A stretch of 64,000 nucleotides of DNA. Origin: Pseudoalteromonas sp. SMS1 (GTDB lineage: Bacteria; Pseudomonadota; Gammaproteobacteria; Enterobacterales; Alteromonadaceae). Below, one piece after another: positions 63,301 through 64,000 of the stretch. The stretch covers positions 372,001 to 436,000 of the forward strand of contig NZ_JAKGBI010000001.1 in assembly GCF_021530565.1 (NCBI RefSeq). The letters are read 5' to 3'. The first letter of the stretch is position 1. Each line of letters starts with the position of its first letter. The translations under genes and the position numbers were made by a program. The notes below the pieces were generated by a model, which made no database searches, had not been told where the DNA came from, and saw only the letters and a program-made list of their open reading frames with translations.

Positions 63301-64000
63301 TTCCGCCAATCAAGAAGCTGCCACTGCAATTGCACATCAGAGAGCACCATTTGATTTAAATTGTCCGCTTCACCCACAAAACCGGTGCGTAATATGTCGT
63401 ATCTAGCCACAACATCCTGCCAGGCTAGCTTGAATACAGATACATCTAGTTCGCCACGAATCACAGGGTGAATCTGCACCGTGTAAGAGGACTTATCAAC
63501 TAAGTGTTCAAAGTACAGGCCTGACTGCATGGGGGTTACTGGATAGAGGTTGTGCAATGCGGGATGCTGTTGTTGTAAATCGTCCAATTGTGCCAACGTA
63601 ACCGACGCAAGCGGAAAATCAGACGGCGTAAACTGGCTGCTTTCAACTGTGGTGCAATGTTCAACGATGGCAATGAGACCCGACTCAATTTTTTGAGCCA
63701 GTGCACGCATTGAAGCATCTACAAATTGTTCATCAGAATACCCCAGTGAAAATGACAGCTTCCCCGCCACCGTCTTGCCACTGAGGGTGAGCATTGCGGC
63801 TCGTTGGCGATTCAAACTGACTTGAGGCCCAATTGATTCTGGTGCGACTTGGAACTCGGTTTGCTCATTAATCACCTGGTCAAATTGTCCAAGGTAATTA
63901 AATACTAGTTGTGGTTGGTGAGCTTGCTCAGCCGTAATCAAATCCACATCTTGGTTTAAATAACGCAACACGCCATAGCCTATGCCATTATTTGGGACCG
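60327..64000 (-). CDS. NRPS, 5' partial: ...E-C-A-T
   Basis: The frame is open through the window edge: the last readable codons give VPNNGIGYGVLRYLNQD, the end motif of an epimerisation domain, followed by QLVFNYLGQFDQV. After that come a condensation domain (LHHILLDGWS), an adenylation domain (YTSGTTGNPKGV; specificity residues about DAWTVCMVH, whose MVH tail resembles Thr domains but is not diagnostic) and a carrier domain (FFELGGHSLLVA). The apparent GTG start at 63971 is internal and should be ignored. The E domain just before this C domain means the donor residue is probably D-configured. The C-terminal tail after T is short and acidic (MDTDNAQELIEL), suited to docking with the TubC domain of the next protein. 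Confidence 0.93.
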   Translation of the reverse strand, partial: VPNNGIGYGVLRYLNQDVDLITAEQAHQPQLVFNYLGQFDQVINEQTEFQVAPESIGPQVSLNRQRAAMLTLSGKTVAGKLSFSLGYSDEQFVDASMRALAQKIESGLIAIVEHCTTVESSQFTPSDFPLASVTLAQLDDLQQQHPALHNLYPVTPMQSGLYFEHLVDKSSYTVQIHPVIRGELDVSVFKLAWQDVVARYDILRTGFVGEADNLNQMVLSDVQLQWQLLDWRNIPVDEQAQKFEAFKTLDRNKGFDFTQPPLCRWYVIQLADNRYQILWTLHHILLDGWSIPVVYRDVLSAYCARLEGRKVGLEQAPSYQRYVEWLTKANVNQAQQHWHDMLSDFSEATPLAIELTGSDKEKQFSQLQLKFTERETQLLQTLAQHQHTTINTLLQWAWGYLLHCYSGEQDVVFGATISGRPAEVEGIEQMVGMFINTIPVKASFAEQADIAQAIQALHKSFQTSNQFGYLSLLQIQRQSAVKLGHSLFDSLLVFENYPIDAAMQEGSRQAPFEVESLSNTESTTFKLSVVASLRLTLNVKLGYRSDLFEQTSIERLLQHFKNVLLKMPTAIDQNQYPAFLTAGEYEVHQHNQPCLANLPDVRLVHQQFEHCAHQFADNVALWQQDDMLTYAELNTKANELAHYLQQQGIKRGSLVGICFERNFDAIIAILAILKAGGAYIPMDPAAPQSRIDYIAQDSGFEALLTSRKLAAKINVSHVPVVCLDELTDQLVDMPKDNLLCAQADPQQLIYIIYTSGTTGNPKGVLVTHANVARLFSITDPHFEFDDQAVWTLFHSIAFDASVWEIWGALLHGAKLIIPSYAQTRDPQAFIALCQSQKVTSMTQTPSAFKMISEAALSGQYPLDALKYIVMCGEALRTEDLLGWWARYQVDKPKFINMYGITEVTVHATYKHITPADLGRSNIGVALGDLPIYLLDSNRNPVPIEVPGEIYVGGRGVAQGYLNKPELSAQRFVDNPFATEQMRAFGYTTMYKSGDLAKLTQAGELIYLGRNDEQVKIRGFRIELGEIESQLNLVPQIAASVVVAQQSAQGDSTLIAYVVPKDSEAVDDTQVTQLRQHLFSVLPDYMVPAAIIVLEAWPLTVNGKIDKRALPSPDFTSTQDYQAPETDIEMQLVDYWAELLNLDGAQIGANTSFFELGGHSLLVAKLNIELNERYNISLSVTDIFTNSTIKTLATVIEQHTSQHDLRQAISLDMDTDNAQELIEL

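Noticed and set aside
1..64000. tRNA, rRNA, transposase, integrase or replication origin
   Set aside because: I looked for these and saw none that the sequence supports.

Overview
The window reads as chromosome of a marine gammaproteobacterium, most likely Pseudoalteromonas. This rests on overall protein resemblance (Dgt, NudB, Tpm, H-NOX), an AT-leaning base composition, and the mix of secreted peptidases with a large NRPS locus. Genus is inference; no rRNA or marker gene is present.

Layout. 1-8.6 kb: 3' part of a dGTPase, an S9 peptidase lipoprotein, a LysR regulator, small secreted or membrane proteins, and a 50-residue double-glycine peptide that looks like a natural-product precursor. 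8.8-18.5 kb: a defence-like island with two convergent PLD-SF2 helicases, a decayed DUF2971 gene between them, a methyltransferase-helicase-small protein operon and a PAPS-reductase-like protein. 18.5-24 kb: a secreted RTX-repeat protein, a histidine kinase/H-NOX operon, and a divergent tpm/merR pair with a clear operator palindrome. 24.4-28.7 kb: an RND efflux operon. 28.9-33.5 kb: a tightly coupled five-gene operon (NAD_binding_4 reductase, class III aminotransferase, SRPBCC protein, acyl-CoA-dehydrogenase-like protein, formyltransferase) behind a strong Fur-box match. 33.9-38.7 kb: an M6 metalloprotease, a TPR protein, a probable small RNA, nudB and a methyltransferase. 39-64 kb: a minus-strand NRPS cluster that runs off the right edge.

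How the genes work together. In the NRPS cluster, a partial synthetase (...E-C-A-T) hands over to a four-module terminal synthetase (TubC docking domain, four C-A-T modules, thioesterase). A MacAB-type exporter (adaptor, ATPase, long permease) follows, then a TauD/SyrP-like dioxygenase and a CmlA-like diiron hydroxylase. A second double-glycine small peptide lies just downstream. The product should be an exported non-ribosomal peptide with hydroxylated residues. One adenylation domain lacks the canonical Asp235 and carries an Asp at position 331, as in beta-alanine-type domains.

The Fur-controlled operon looks able to reduce an acyl thioester to an aldehyde, aminate it and formylate the amine, which would be an iron-responsive fatty-amine or formamide pathway. 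That operon and the pair of related double-glycine peptides are the best candidates for something undescribed.
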